Shown: positions 23,155 through 31,311 of the stretch, in pieces | Layout of the letters: each line of letters starts with the position of its first letter | Position numbering within the stretch: position 1 is the first letter of the stretch | Assembly (NCBI GenBank): GCA_019233055.1 | Contig: JAFAMV010000114.1 | Span: 1 to 40,492, forward strand | Direction: 5' to 3' | From: Curvibacter sp. | Lineage (GTDB): Bacteria; Pseudomonadota; Gammaproteobacteria; Burkholderiales; Burkholderiaceae_C | Length of the DNA stretch: 40,492 nt | The notes under the pieces: model-generated | The model's input: the letters and a program-made list of their open reading frames with translations, nothing else | Told to the model about the DNA's origin: nothing | Database searches by the model: none | Made by a program: the position numbers and the translations under genes

Positions 23155-26100
23155 TCAAGCGCAGCAGACGGGGCGGTCCTGCCATTGCTGCGTCCATCGG
23201 TGGAAGTCCTCCGCCGGCATGGGCCGCGAGATGCCGTAGCCCTGGGCCAGCTCGCAGCCCAGGAGACGCAGCCGCTCGCCATGCGCTGCCGACTCCACCC
23301 CTTCGGCGATCACCTCGCGACGGAACGCCGCCGCCAGGCTGATCACCCCCTGGACGATGGAGCTGTCCCCGGGGTCCTCGAGCATGCCGCGCACAAAACT
23401 CTGGTCGATCTTGAGCACCTCGACCGGCAGGCGTTTGAGGTAGGTGAGCGAGGAATACCCGGTGCCGAAGTCGTCGAGCGCGAACCGCACGCCCATCTCG
23501 CGGCAGGTGTGCATCACCGCAGACACCTGGTGGATGTCGACCAGGGCGCCGGTCTCGAGCAGCTCGAGTTCGAGCTTGCCGGGCGGCACATCGGGATGGG
23601 CCGCCAGCAGGGCGCGCAAGCGGTCGACGAAATCGCTCTGCTGCAACTGGAAGGCATCGAGGTTGACGCTGACCGGCAGATCCAGTCCCTGCCGCTGCCA
23701 GCAGGCCATCTGCGACAGGGCGGCGCCGATCACCCACTCGCCCACAGCCACGGCCAGCTCGGTGTTGTCGATGACCGGCAGGAATTCGGCCGGTGCCAGC
23801 AGCCCGCGCACCGGGTGCTGCCAGCGGATCAGCGCCTCGGCCCCGACCACCTCGCCTCGGCGCATGTTCACCTTGGGCTGGTAATGCAGCACCAGCTCGC
23901 CCTGGGCCAGCGCCAGGCGGATGCGCTCCAGGCTGTCGCGCTGGCTCTGCTGGGCCGCGTCCTCGACGACATCGAAGAAGTGGAAGCGGTTCTTGCCCGC
24001 GTGCTTGGCGGTGTACATCGCCTGGTCGGCATGGCGCATCAGCAGATCGGCATCGGAGCGATCCTGCGGGTAGAGCGTGGCGCCGATGCTGGCCGAGACC
24101 TGCAGCGCCTCGCCATGGAATTCCCAGACATCGGAGGCGGCCTGCAGCATGCGCTGCAGGATCTGCTCGGCGTCATGCGCCGCCGACAGGTCGGTCAGCA
24201 CCGCGACGAATTCGTCGCCGCCGATGCGGGCCAGCGTGTCGCCTTCACGCAGGCACAGCTTCAGGCGCTGGGCCACGGTGACGAGCAGCGTGTCGCCGGC
24301 GTCATGGCCGTGCCGGTCATTGATCACCTTGAAGCCATCGAGGTCCAGGAACACGACGGCCAGGGAACGCTTGCGGCGGCTGCTCTGCGACAGGGCCTGC
24401 TGCAGGCGGTCCGCCAGCAGCAGCCGGTTGGGCAACTGGGTCAGCACGTCGTAGTGGGCGATCCGCTCCAGCTGCTGTTCGTGCTGCTTCATGGCGGTGA
24501 TGTCGCTGAACAGGGACACATAGTTCTGCACCTGCCCCTGGGCATCGCGCACCACGCTGACGGTCTGCATCTCGGCGATGATGGCGCCGTTCTTGCACCG
24601 GTTCCAGACCTCGCCATACCAGTAGCCGTCGCGTTGCAGGCAGTGCCACATGGTGGCGTAGTGGTCAGGGCCGTGGTGGCCCGACTTGAGCAGGCGCGGG
24701 TTGGCGCCGATCGCTTCGCGCCGGTCGAAGCCGGTGATGCGGGTGAAGGTGTCGTTGACATCGACGATGGTGCCCTGGGCGTCGGTGATCATGATGCCCT
24801 CGCGCGCGTGGGTGAACACCGTCGCCGCCAGTTGCAGCCGGGACTCGGCCTGCCGCTGCGCCGTGATGTCGACCTGCATGACCACCGCGCCCGCGCTCGC
24901 CGCCTCGGGCACCGCACGGACGGTGCAACGCAGCCAGCGCTCCCCCTGGGGCAGGCGCAAGACATATTCCAGGCTGGCCTGCTCGGCCGACTGCCCCAGC
25001 ACCTGTTCGACGCAGGCCTGCAGCCGCGCACGCAGGCCGTCTTCGGCACCGGCCAGCTGGCTGCTCAGCACCGCGAATTCGGCGCCCACCCCATGTTGCG
25101 GCGCCTGGGCCTGTGCGTCCTGCAGGAACCGCTCCCAGCCGGCGTTGCCGAGTTCGATGCGCCCCTCGCCGTCGAGCAGCACCAGGTCGGCCGGCACGGC
25201 GGTCAACACGGTGGCCAGACGCCGATGCTCTTCGTCCAGGGCTTGGGCGAAGCGGCTCGACTGCCGCAATTGCCATCGATAGACCACCGACACCAGCCCC
25301 ACCACCACCACCAGGGCCGGGATGATCAGGCGCAGCAGGTGCAGGCGCTCGCGCGACCAGTCCCGCAGCGCCAGCTCGTGCTCCATCGCGGTCACGACCA
25401 CCAGCGGGTACTGGCGGGAGGCCCGGTAGGCGCTCAGGGTGGCGATGCCCTGCGCGGACCTGCCCTGGTAGCTGCCGAAGGCAGACTCCTGCTGCACGGC
25501 GGCCAGCGCCGGCACCGAGGTCCGAAGACCCGGCACATCCCGGTCGTCAGTGGACAGCATCAGCACGCCATCCAGCCGCCAGACCTGGACGCTGCGGCCC
25601 GGCAGATCCAGCGCCTTCGAGAATCGGTTCACGAAGTAGTCCGGATTCAGCGCCGCCACGACCTGGAAACGGTGGCCGTCGGATTGGACCACCCTCGACA
25701 CCGGGATGAAGCCCAGCCCCGGCACCCCGCCCGGCGCCGGCCGGTCCAGCGGGTGGCCGTCGGCGAAATCGCGGCCGCTCCAGGGCAGGCCGATGCGCAT
25801 GAAAGAGGCCTCTTCGCCGCCATGGCGGTCCACGGCCGGCAACAGATCGTCCAGCGCAAGCGTCAGTCCGATGTCGGCCGGGTTGGAGCTGGCCAGCACC
25901 CGCTGGTGCCCGTCGAGCAGCGACAGCGAGCGCAGCAACGGCAGACGCCGCGATTCGGTCCGCAACTGCTCGCTGAACTGGTCGGCGGTACGGCCGAGGC
26001 TCTCCCGCGTCAGGTCATTGAGCAGCACCTGATCGACCAGGTCGAGGCTCTGTGTCAACTGGTCTTCGAAAGCCCCGGTCTGGGTGGCAGTGACCCCGGT

Positions 26101-26244
26101 GTGGAAGGCCAGGGCATCCTGGCGCAGGCGCTCCAGTGTGAAGAAGGTCCCGCCACCGATGCTGATGACGAACACCAGCAGCGCCGCCAGGAACCACAGA
26201 TGCCCACGCCTGCGTTGAGGCGGACGGGGTGGTGGCGGGCGCAT
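23155..26244 (-). CDS. Membrane-bound PAS-GGDEF-EAL cyclic-di-GMP enzyme with periplasmic sensor domain
   Basis: This 1029-residue inner-membrane protein has TM1 at about 12-36, a periplasmic Cache-like sensor region to about 300, TM2 at about 303-325, two PAS domains (about 340-460 and 470-590, the second with IMITDAQGTIVDVND), GGDEF (about 600-760), and EAL (about 775-1020). The diguanylate cyclase site is intact (IGGDEF) with an RxxD inhibitory site just before (REGD). The phosphodiesterase site is also intact (EALIRW, DDFGTGYSSL, KIDQSFV, EGVES). It may therefore make or break c-di-GMP depending on input. The start lies 1 base after the stop of the solute-binding protein gene upstream, so the two are translationally coupled and the binding protein may feed the sensor. 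Confidence 0.92.
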   Translation of the reverse strand: MRPPPPRPPQRRRGHLWFLAALLVFVISIGGGTFFTLERLRQDALAFHTGVTATQTGAFEDQLTQSLDLVDQVLLNDLTRESLGRTADQFSEQLRTESRRLPLLRSLSLLDGHQRVLASSNPADIGLTLALDDLLPAVDRHGGEEASFMRIGLPWSGRDFADGHPLDRPAPGGVPGLGFIPVSRVVQSDGHRFQVVAALNPDYFVNRFSKALDLPGRSVQVWRLDGVLMLSTDDRDVPGLRTSVPALAAVQQESAFGSYQGRSAQGIATLSAYRASRQYPLVVVTAMEHELALRDWSRERLHLLRLIIPALVVVVGLVSVVYRWQLRQSSRFAQALDEEHRRLATVLTAVPADLVLLDGEGRIELGNAGWERFLQDAQAQAPQHGVGAEFAVLSSQLAGAEDGLRARLQACVEQVLGQSAEQASLEYVLRLPQGERWLRCTVRAVPEAASAGAVVMQVDITAQRQAESRLQLAATVFTHAREGIMITDAQGTIVDVNDTFTRITGFDRREAIGANPRLLKSGHHGPDHYATMWHCLQRDGYWYGEVWNRCKNGAIIAEMQTVSVVRDAQGQVQNYVSLFSDITAMKQHEQQLERIAHYDVLTQLPNRLLLADRLQQALSQSSRRKRSLAVVFLDLDGFKVINDRHGHDAGDTLLVTVAQRLKLCLREGDTLARIGGDEFVAVLTDLSAAHDAEQILQRMLQAASDVWEFHGEALQVSASIGATLYPQDRSDADLLMRHADQAMYTAKHAGKNRFHFFDVVEDAAQQSQRDSLERIRLALAQGELVLHYQPKVNMRRGEVVGAEALIRWQHPVRGLLAPAEFLPVIDNTELAVAVGEWVIGAALSQMACWQRQGLDLPVSVNLDAFQLQQSDFVDRLRALLAAHPDVPPGKLELELLETGALVDIHQVSAVMHTCREMGVRFALDDFGTGYSSLTYLKRLPVEVLKIDQSFVRGMLEDPGDSSIVQGVISLAAAFRREVIAEGVESAAHGERLRLLGCELAQGYGISRPMPAEDFHRWTQQWQDRPVCCA

Positions 26245-26245
26245 C

Positions 26246-27070
26246 TCAGTTCAGGTCGACGATGGGTTCCAGGTGATGGCGCCTGGCAACGCCCATGAGA
26301 CGGCCGTCGCGCTTGACCGTGCTCATGAACTGCTCGACGCGCTCGAACCAGCGCCTGTCACCCGGCTGCATCGCATAGGCGTAGGGGGTGAGGTGGTAGG
26401 TCCCGGGCGGCTTGACCAGACGGGCCCAGTCGGTGGTGGCCAGCATGCGCAGGCTGTAGGGGTAGTCGGTCATGAAGATGTCGGCGCGTCCCGACTCGAC
26501 CTCCTGCTCGCGCGCGAAGGGGGTGGCGGTCGCCACCAGGCTGGCCTGCCTGAGCTTCTGCGCCATGACCGTCTCGTGGTAGGTCCCCTTGGCCACCGCC
26601 ACCACCACACCGGGCTGGTCGATGTCGGACCAGGTCTTGATGCGCCGGTTGCTGCGCGTGGTGATGCCGTAGATGTCGCTCTTCAGGTAGGGCTGGGTGA
26701 AGCGCAGCACCTGCACCCGCTCAGGCGTGATGCCGACGGCGAACATCGCGATGTCGCAGCGGTCGTGCGTGACGTCATCGACGAGCTGGGCAAACGAGCT
26801 GTCGATGAACTGCACCTGGACCTGCGGCCCCAGGTCGGCCGCCAGTTCCTTGGCCAGGTCCACGTCGATGCCGCTCAGTACCCGGGTCTTGGGGTCGCGG
26901 TAGGTGATGCTGTAGTAGTCGGGCCAGATGCAGACACGCAGGCTGTGGCTGGCCAGCACCCGGTCCAGATGGCTGGTGCCGGGTTCGGCCTGTGCGCACA
27001 GGACGGCACACCCGAGCGCTGCGCCCAGGGTCAGCGTCGCACACAGCCGTGACATCCGATCCAGTTCCAT
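26246..27070 (-). CDS. Periplasmic solute-binding protein, SBP_bac_3 (polar amino acid type)
   Basis: This 274-residue protein has a signal peptide (ending near AQA, about residue 28) and a full SBP_bac_3 fold: LRVCIWPDYYSITYRDPKT, SGIDVDLAKELAADLG, DIAMFAVGITPERVQVLRFTQPY and GRADIFMTDYPYS. Arg in GITPER is the usual ligand carboxylate contact. No permease or ATPase gene is adjacent; instead the stop is 1 base from the start of the GGDEF-EAL gene. A role as ligand-presenting sensor subunit is therefore as likely as transport. The start could also be the Met at 27055, which leaves a more typical signal peptide (MSRLCATLT). Confidence 0.87.
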   Translation of the reverse strand: MELDRMSRLCATLTLGAALGCAVLCAQAEPGTSHLDRVLASHSLRVCIWPDYYSITYRDPKTRVLSGIDVDLAKELAADLGPQVQVQFIDSSFAQLVDDVTHDRCDIAMFAVGITPERVQVLRFTQPYLKSDIYGITTRSNRRIKTWSDIDQPGVVVAVAKGTYHETVMAQKLRQASLVATATPFAREQEVESGRADIFMTDYPYSLRMLATTDWARLVKPPGTYHLTPYAYAMQPGDRRWFERVEQFMSTVKRDGRLMGVARRHHLEPIVDLN

Positions 27071-27151
27071 TTTTCAGGCACGGATGATAGGGCGCGCCTG
27101 CCGGTCGAATCTTGACGTGACGCAAGAGTGCAGACGATAACCGCTGGGTCA

Positions 27152-28321
27152 TCAGGCCAGCAGCCGGCGGGCGATCAGGTCCTTCATGATCTCGTTGGTG
27201 CCGCCATAGATCTTCTGGACCCGCGAATCCGCATAGAGGCGCGCGATCGGGTATTCGGCCATATAGCCATAGCCGCCGAACAGTTGCAGGCACTCGTCCA
27301 CCACCTTGCACTGCTGCTCGGTGGTCCACCACTTGGCCATGTAGGCGGCCTCGTCGTCGAGGGTGCCGTCGAGCAGTCGTTGCACGCAGTCGTTGACGAA
27401 GCTGCGCACCACATGGGCCAGGGTGGCGCACTCGGCCAGTTTGAAGCGGGTGTTCTGGAAGGCGGCCACCGACTGGCCGAAGGCCTGGCGCTGGGTGGTG
27501 TAGTCGACCGTCAGCGCCAGCGCCCGCTCGATCGTGGCGGCGGCCGGCACGGCCAGCAGCATGCGTTCATAGGGCAGTTGACCCATCAACTGCCGGAAGC
27601 CCTGGCCCTCCTCGCCGCCGAGCAGATGGTCCACCGGCACGCGCACCCCCTCGAAGGACAGCTCGGCCGTGTCCGAGGCATGCTGGCCCAGCTTCTCGAG
27701 CCGCCGCCCGACCGTGAAGCCGGGCAGGTCTTCGGTCTCGAGCACGATGAGCGAGACCCCGCGACTGCCAGCCTCGCCGGTGCGCAAGGCCAGCACCAGC
27801 AGGTTGGCGGTGTAGCCGTTGGTGATGAAGGTCTTGGCGCCGTCGATCACATAGTGCCCGCCCTCGCGGCGGGCCCGGGTGCGCATGGACTTCAGGTCCG
27901 AGCCGCAACCCGGTTCGGTCATCGCGATGCCGGCCAGCAACTCGCCGCTGGCCAGCCGGGGCAGCCAGCGCCGCCGCTGCGCCTCGCTGCCGTAGGCCAG
28001 GATGTAGTGCGCCGCGATCGTGTGCACCGCCGTGTTGGCCGGCATCTCGGCGCGGGCCAGCTCGTCCTGCACCACCAGCTGGTAGGCCAGGCTGGCGCCT
28101 GCACCGCCCCATTCCTCGGCCAGTTCGGGCAGCAGGAAGCCCAGCGCGCCAAAGGGCTGCCAGACCCCGCGCGGGATGTAGCCCTGGCGCCGCCAGCCGT
28201 CGAGGCGGGGGGCCAGTTCGGCGCCGATGTAGCGGCGCACCTGGATGCGGAACTGGTCGATCTGCTCATCCATCCAGGGGTGGCGGTGCAGGCGGGGCAA
28301 CAGGGTGTCGAGGGTGTCCAT
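27152..28321 (-). CDS. Acyl-CoA dehydrogenase
   Basis: This 389-residue FAD enzyme introduces the alpha-beta double bond into an acyl-CoA. Signatures are AMTEPGCGSDLKS (about 133-145), FITNGYTANL, YTTQRQAFGQSVAAFQNTRF and the C-terminal YADSRVQKIYGGTNEIMKDLIAR. The usual YEGT glutamate is Gly, as in long-chain/isovaleryl-type enzymes whose base lies in helix G; here Glu252 (LPYERML) fits that position. Its ATG abuts the SDR stop with no gap (TGAATG), so it is the last gene of a tightly coupled six-gene operon. The chain or ring substrate is unknown. Confidence 0.92.
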   Translation of the reverse strand: MDTLDTLLPRLHRHPWMDEQIDQFRIQVRRYIGAELAPRLDGWRRQGYIPRGVWQPFGALGFLLPELAEEWGGAGASLAYQLVVQDELARAEMPANTAVHTIAAHYILAYGSEAQRRRWLPRLASGELLAGIAMTEPGCGSDLKSMRTRARREGGHYVIDGAKTFITNGYTANLLVLALRTGEAGSRGVSLIVLETEDLPGFTVGRRLEKLGQHASDTAELSFEGVRVPVDHLLGGEEGQGFRQLMGQLPYERMLLAVPAAATIERALALTVDYTTQRQAFGQSVAAFQNTRFKLAECATLAHVVRSFVNDCVQRLLDGTLDDEAAYMAKWWTTEQQCKVVDECLQLFGGYGYMAEYPIARLYADSRVQKIYGGTNEIMKDLIARRLLA

Positions 28322-29152
28322 TCAGATCCCCGTCAGGCCGCCGGTGCACATCAGGGTCTGCCCGCTGATGTAGTCGGACTCGGGCGTGCACAGCAGATAG
28401 ACCGCACCGGCCGCCTCTTCAGGGGTGCCTCCGCGACCCAGCGGAATGGTCTTCTCCATCATCGCCAGCAGATCGGGGTTGACGCCCAGCCGGATGTCAC
28501 GCCCCTCGATGCGGGCGCTGCTGGCACCGGCCTCGCTGTCGGTCAGCCGGGTGTGGATCAGGCCGAAGGCCACGCAGTTGACGGTCACATTCAGGCGCCC
28601 CCATTCCTTGGCCAGGGTCTGGGTCAGGCCCATGACGCCGGCCTTGGCCGCCGAGTAGTTGCTCTGGCCGGCATTGCCGAACACGCCGGCCACCGAGGAG
28701 ATGTTCACCACCTTGCGCACCACGCGCCGGCCGGCCTCCCGGTCTGCCTTGCTCAGGCGGCTGATCACCGGCTGGGCGGCACGCAGGATGCGGAAGGGGG
28801 CGGTGAGGTGGCAGTCGACCATGGCATACCACTGCTCGTCGCTCATCTTCTGGATCACGTTGTCCCAGGTGTAGCCGGCGTTGTTGATGAGGATGTCGAT
28901 GCCCTGGAAGCCGGCCACCGCCGTACCGATGAAGCGCTCGGCGAAGTCGGGGGCGGTGACACTGCCCGCGCAGGCCAGCGCTTGGCCGCCGGCCGCCCGG
29001 ACCTCGGCGACCAGTTCATCGACCGGTTCGGCGTCGAGGTCGTTGAGCACGAGGCGGGCGCCCTCGCTGGCGAGCTTGAGCGCGATGGCGCGGCCGATGC
29101 CGCGCCCGGCGCCGGTGACAAGGGCGACCTTGCCTTCGAGTCTTGGGGTCAT
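28322..29152 (-). CDS. SDR family NAD-dependent oxidoreductase (beta-hydroxyacyl-CoA dehydrogenase-like)
   Basis: This 276-residue classical SDR has TGAGRGIG (14-20), NNAG (90-93), catalytic Ser152/153, Tyr166 and Lys170 (NYSAAK). Asp38 after strand 2 (LVLNDLD) favours NAD. It is slightly longer than FabG because of an insert after the NNAG region (SKADREAGRRVVRK), a feature of SDRs acting on acyl-CoA in bile-acid/cholesterol-like side-chain pathways. It sits between the MaoC pair and the acyl-CoA dehydrogenase, so it probably oxidises the beta-hydroxyacyl-CoA made by the hydratase. Confidence 0.9.
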   Translation of the reverse strand: MTPRLEGKVALVTGAGRGIGRAIALKLASEGARLVLNDLDAEPVDELVAEVRAAGGQALACAGSVTAPDFAERFIGTAVAGFQGIDILINNAGYTWDNVIQKMSDEQWYAMVDCHLTAPFRILRAAQPVISRLSKADREAGRRVVRKVVNISSVAGVFGNAGQSNYSAAKAGVMGLTQTLAKEWGRLNVTVNCVAFGLIHTRLTDSEAGASSARIEGRDIRLGVNPDLLAMMEKTIPLGRGGTPEEAAGAVYLLCTPESDYISGQTLMCTGGLTGI

Positions 29153-29180
29153 GGGGTGTCTCCTGGATATCTTTCGAGTT

Positions 29181-29606
29181 TCAGTTCAAGGCGACCAGCG
29201 CCTCGCCGGCGATCTTGGTCTCGCCGTATTGGTTGCGGCTGGAGAGTTCGATGCGGGCGCAGGCTTCGCCATCGATGTCCAGCAGCTCGACCACGCGGCC
29301 GTGGCAGCTCATCGCGTGGCCCAGGTGGGTGATGCCCTGGAAGCGGGCGTCGAAGCGGCGCAGCCGGCTCTGCGGCAGCCAGCCCGTCAGCAGCCGGCCC
29401 AGCCAGGCCATGCCCAGCATGCCCTGGGCGAAGACATCGGGCAGGCCGGCCCGGCGCGCCACATCGATGTCGAGGTGGATCGGGTTGTGGTCGCCCGAGG
29501 CGCCGGCGAACAGCGCCAGCATCGTGCGGTCCACCGGCGGCAGTTGCAGCGCCGGCAGTTCGGCGCCGACCCGCAGCGGGCCGCAAGAGAGGGGATGGGT
29601 GTCCAT
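29181..29606 (-). CDS. MaoC family dehydratase (catalytic hot-dog half)
   Basis: This 141-residue R-type enoyl-CoA hydratase has the hydratase-2 motif intact: Asp39 and His44 in SGDHNPIHLD, followed by FAQGMLGMAWL. It lies 14 bases after the second MaoC-like half-gene; together they should form a heteromeric two-hot-dog hydratase like the paired ChsH-type enzymes of steroid side-chain breakdown, in which one half is catalytic and the other shapes the acyl pocket. The start at 29606 follows the family N-terminus; an extension upstream would overlap the partner gene and has no similarity. Confidence 0.88.
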   Translation of the reverse strand: MDTHPLSCGPLRVGAELPALQLPPVDRTMLALFAGASGDHNPIHLDIDVARRAGLPDVFAQGMLGMAWLGRLLTGWLPQSRLRRFDARFQGITHLGHAMSCHGRVVELLDIDGEACARIELSSRNQYGETKIAGEALVALN

Positions 29607-29620
29607 GGTGAGCCTCCGGA

Positions 29621-30061
29621 TCAGTGGCGGCAGACCAGCACCGAGCGCAGATCGGCCACCGGCTCGCCGTGCTGGTTGAAGGCCCGCGAGGTCTTGACCA
29701 CGAACTCCAGCGCGCCGCCCTTTCGGTCGTAGATGTCGTCGATGGTCGAGTGCACGGTGAGGGTGTCGCCCGCGCAGGCGGGCCGGTGGTAGCTGAAGCC
29801 CTGCTCGCCGTGCAGCAGGCGGGCGACGGGGATCTGCAACTGCTCGAGCAGGCGGAAGACCGCGCCGGAATCCAGCTCGGCCGCGAACAGAAAGGTCGGC
29901 GGCGCCGGCAGGTCGGGGTAGCCGGCGGCGCGGGCGGCCTCGACATCGGTGTAGACCGGGTCGGTCTCGCCGATGGCGTTGGCGAAGAACTGCAGGCGGC
30001 CGCGCTCGAGAACCAGCACCGAGGCCGGCAGCGCATGGCCGATCCATTGACGGTCGATCAT
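29621..30061 (-). CDS. MaoC-like N-terminal (FAS1-type) dehydratase half-protein
   Basis: This 146-residue hot-dog protein of the MaoC_dehydrat_N type (PF13452) has FANAIGETDPVYTD and PAPPTFLFAAELD but lacks the catalytic Asp-His pair, and has the GFSYHRPACAGDTL block. It is best read as the non-catalytic partner of the MaoC protein 14 bases downstream. The ATG at 30061 has GGAGG about 8 bases upstream; a longer frame to 30091 would overlap the thiolase stop. Such half-proteins widen the acyl tunnel for bulky CoA substrates. Confidence 0.87.
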   Translation of the reverse strand: MIDRQWIGHALPASVLVLERGRLQFFANAIGETDPVYTDVEAARAAGYPDLPAPPTFLFAAELDSGAVFRLLEQLQIPVARLLHGEQGFSYHRPACAGDTLTVHSTIDDIYDRKGGALEFVVKTSRAFNQHGEPVADLRSVLVCRH

Positions 30062-30077
30062 GATCGTCCCTCCGGCC

Positions 30078-31262
30078 TCAGGCTTTTTCATAGAGGGTCA
30101 CCACGCAGGCGCCCCCCAGGCCCAGGTTGTGCTGCAACGCCAGCCGCGCGCCCTCGACCTGGCGCGGCCCGGCGCTGCCGCGCAGCTGCTGGACCAGCTC
30201 GGTGCACTGCGCCAGCCCGGTGGCGCCCAGCGGATGGCCCTTGCTGAGCAGACCGCCCGAGGGGTTGGTGACCACCTGGCCGCCGTAGCTGTTGTCGCCG
30301 TCGACGACGAACTTCTCGGCACCGCCGGGCGGGCACAGGCCCAGCGCTTCGTAGCTGATCAGTTCGTTGTGGGCGAAACAGTCATGCAGCTCGACCACGT
30401 CGAGGTCTTCCGGACCGATGCCGGCCGCCTCGTAGACCTGCTGTGCCGCCTCGCGCGCCATGCTGAAACCGACCACTTCGCGCATGTCGCGGGCCTCGAA
30501 GGTGAGCGCACGGTCGGTGGTCATGGCCTGGGCCCGGATGCGGACCCCGCTCGCCAGACCCTGGCGCGCGGCGAAGTCCTCGGAGCAGAGCACGGCGGCG
30601 GCGCCGCCGCAGGTGGGCGGGCAGGCCATCAGGCGGGTCATCACCCCGGGCCACATCACCGGTGCGTTCAGGACCTCGTCTTCGGTGACCACGGTGCGGA
30701 ACAGCGCCAGGGGGTTGTTGGCCGCGTGACGACTGGCCTTGGCCCGGATCTTGGCGAAGGTGCTCAGCCGGGTGCCGTACTGCTGCATGTGGGCCAGCCC
30801 CGCGCCGCCGAAGTAGCGCAGCGCCAGCGGGATCTCGGCATGGCCCACCAGCTCGTCGGTGATCTGGTCGAAGCGGTCGAAGGGGCTGGGGCGGTCCTTG
30901 AACACCGCGCCCAGGGCGCCCGGGCTCATCTGCTCGAAGCCCAGGGCCAGCACGCAGTCCGCCGCGCCGCTGGCCACCGCCTGGCGCGCCAGGAACAGCG
31001 CGGTCGAGCCGGTGGAGCAGTTGTTGTTGACGTTCACCACCGGGATGCCGGTCATGCCGACCTCGTACAGCGCGCATTGGCCGGCGGTGCTGTCGCCATA
31101 GACGTAGCCCACATAGGCCTGACGCACCTGCCCGTAGTCGACGCCGGCATCGGCCAGCGCCCGCCGCGTCGCCTCGGCGGCCATCTGCGGGTAGGGCGCA
31201 CTGGCGCCGGGCTTGGTGAAGGGGATCATGCCGACGCCGGCAACCAGCACTGGACGGGTCAT
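30078..31262 (-). CDS. Thiolase family protein, SCP-x / lipid-transfer type
   Basis: This 394-residue beta-ketothiolase of the SCP-x class has the nucleophile Cys82 (NNNCSTGS), a second cluster VVELHDCFAHNEL, and the C-terminal GHPLGATG and NLGLGGACVV blocks. It releases acetyl- or propionyl-CoA by cleaving beta-ketoacyl-CoA, often of branched or ring-bearing chains. The start at 31262 has AGGAG-type sequence (AAGGAGTCC) upstream; an upstream extension is not supported. It lies 16 bases before the MaoC half-genes and after the CoA ligase gene. SCP-x type plus MaoC pair suggests a bulky or branched acyl chain rather than plain fatty acids. Confidence 0.92.
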   Translation of the reverse strand: MTRPVLVAGVGMIPFTKPGASAPYPQMAAEATRRALADAGVDYGQVRQAYVGYVYGDSTAGQCALYEVGMTGIPVVNVNNNCSTGSTALFLARQAVASGAADCVLALGFEQMSPGALGAVFKDRPSPFDRFDQITDELVGHAEIPLALRYFGGAGLAHMQQYGTRLSTFAKIRAKASRHAANNPLALFRTVVTEDEVLNAPVMWPGVMTRLMACPPTCGGAAAVLCSEDFAARQGLASGVRIRAQAMTTDRALTFEARDMREVVGFSMAREAAQQVYEAAGIGPEDLDVVELHDCFAHNELISYEALGLCPPGGAEKFVVDGDNSYGGQVVTNPSGGLLSKGHPLGATGLAQCTELVQQLRGSAGPRQVEGARLALQHNLGLGGACVVTLYEKA

Positions 31263-31311
31263 GGAGGACTCCTTGAGATGGATCGTGGACAAAGAAACAG
31301 GGAAGAAGGGT

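Noticed and set aside
23185..26298. 1037-residue plus-strand frame antisense to the GGDEF-EAL gene
   Set aside because: The minus-strand protein has full PAS, GGDEF and EAL domains; the antisense translation has none.
29181..30047. 288-residue fused MaoC frame
   Set aside because: The N-terminal half is an out-of-frame reading of the partner MaoC half-gene; two separate genes with a 14-base gap explain the region better.
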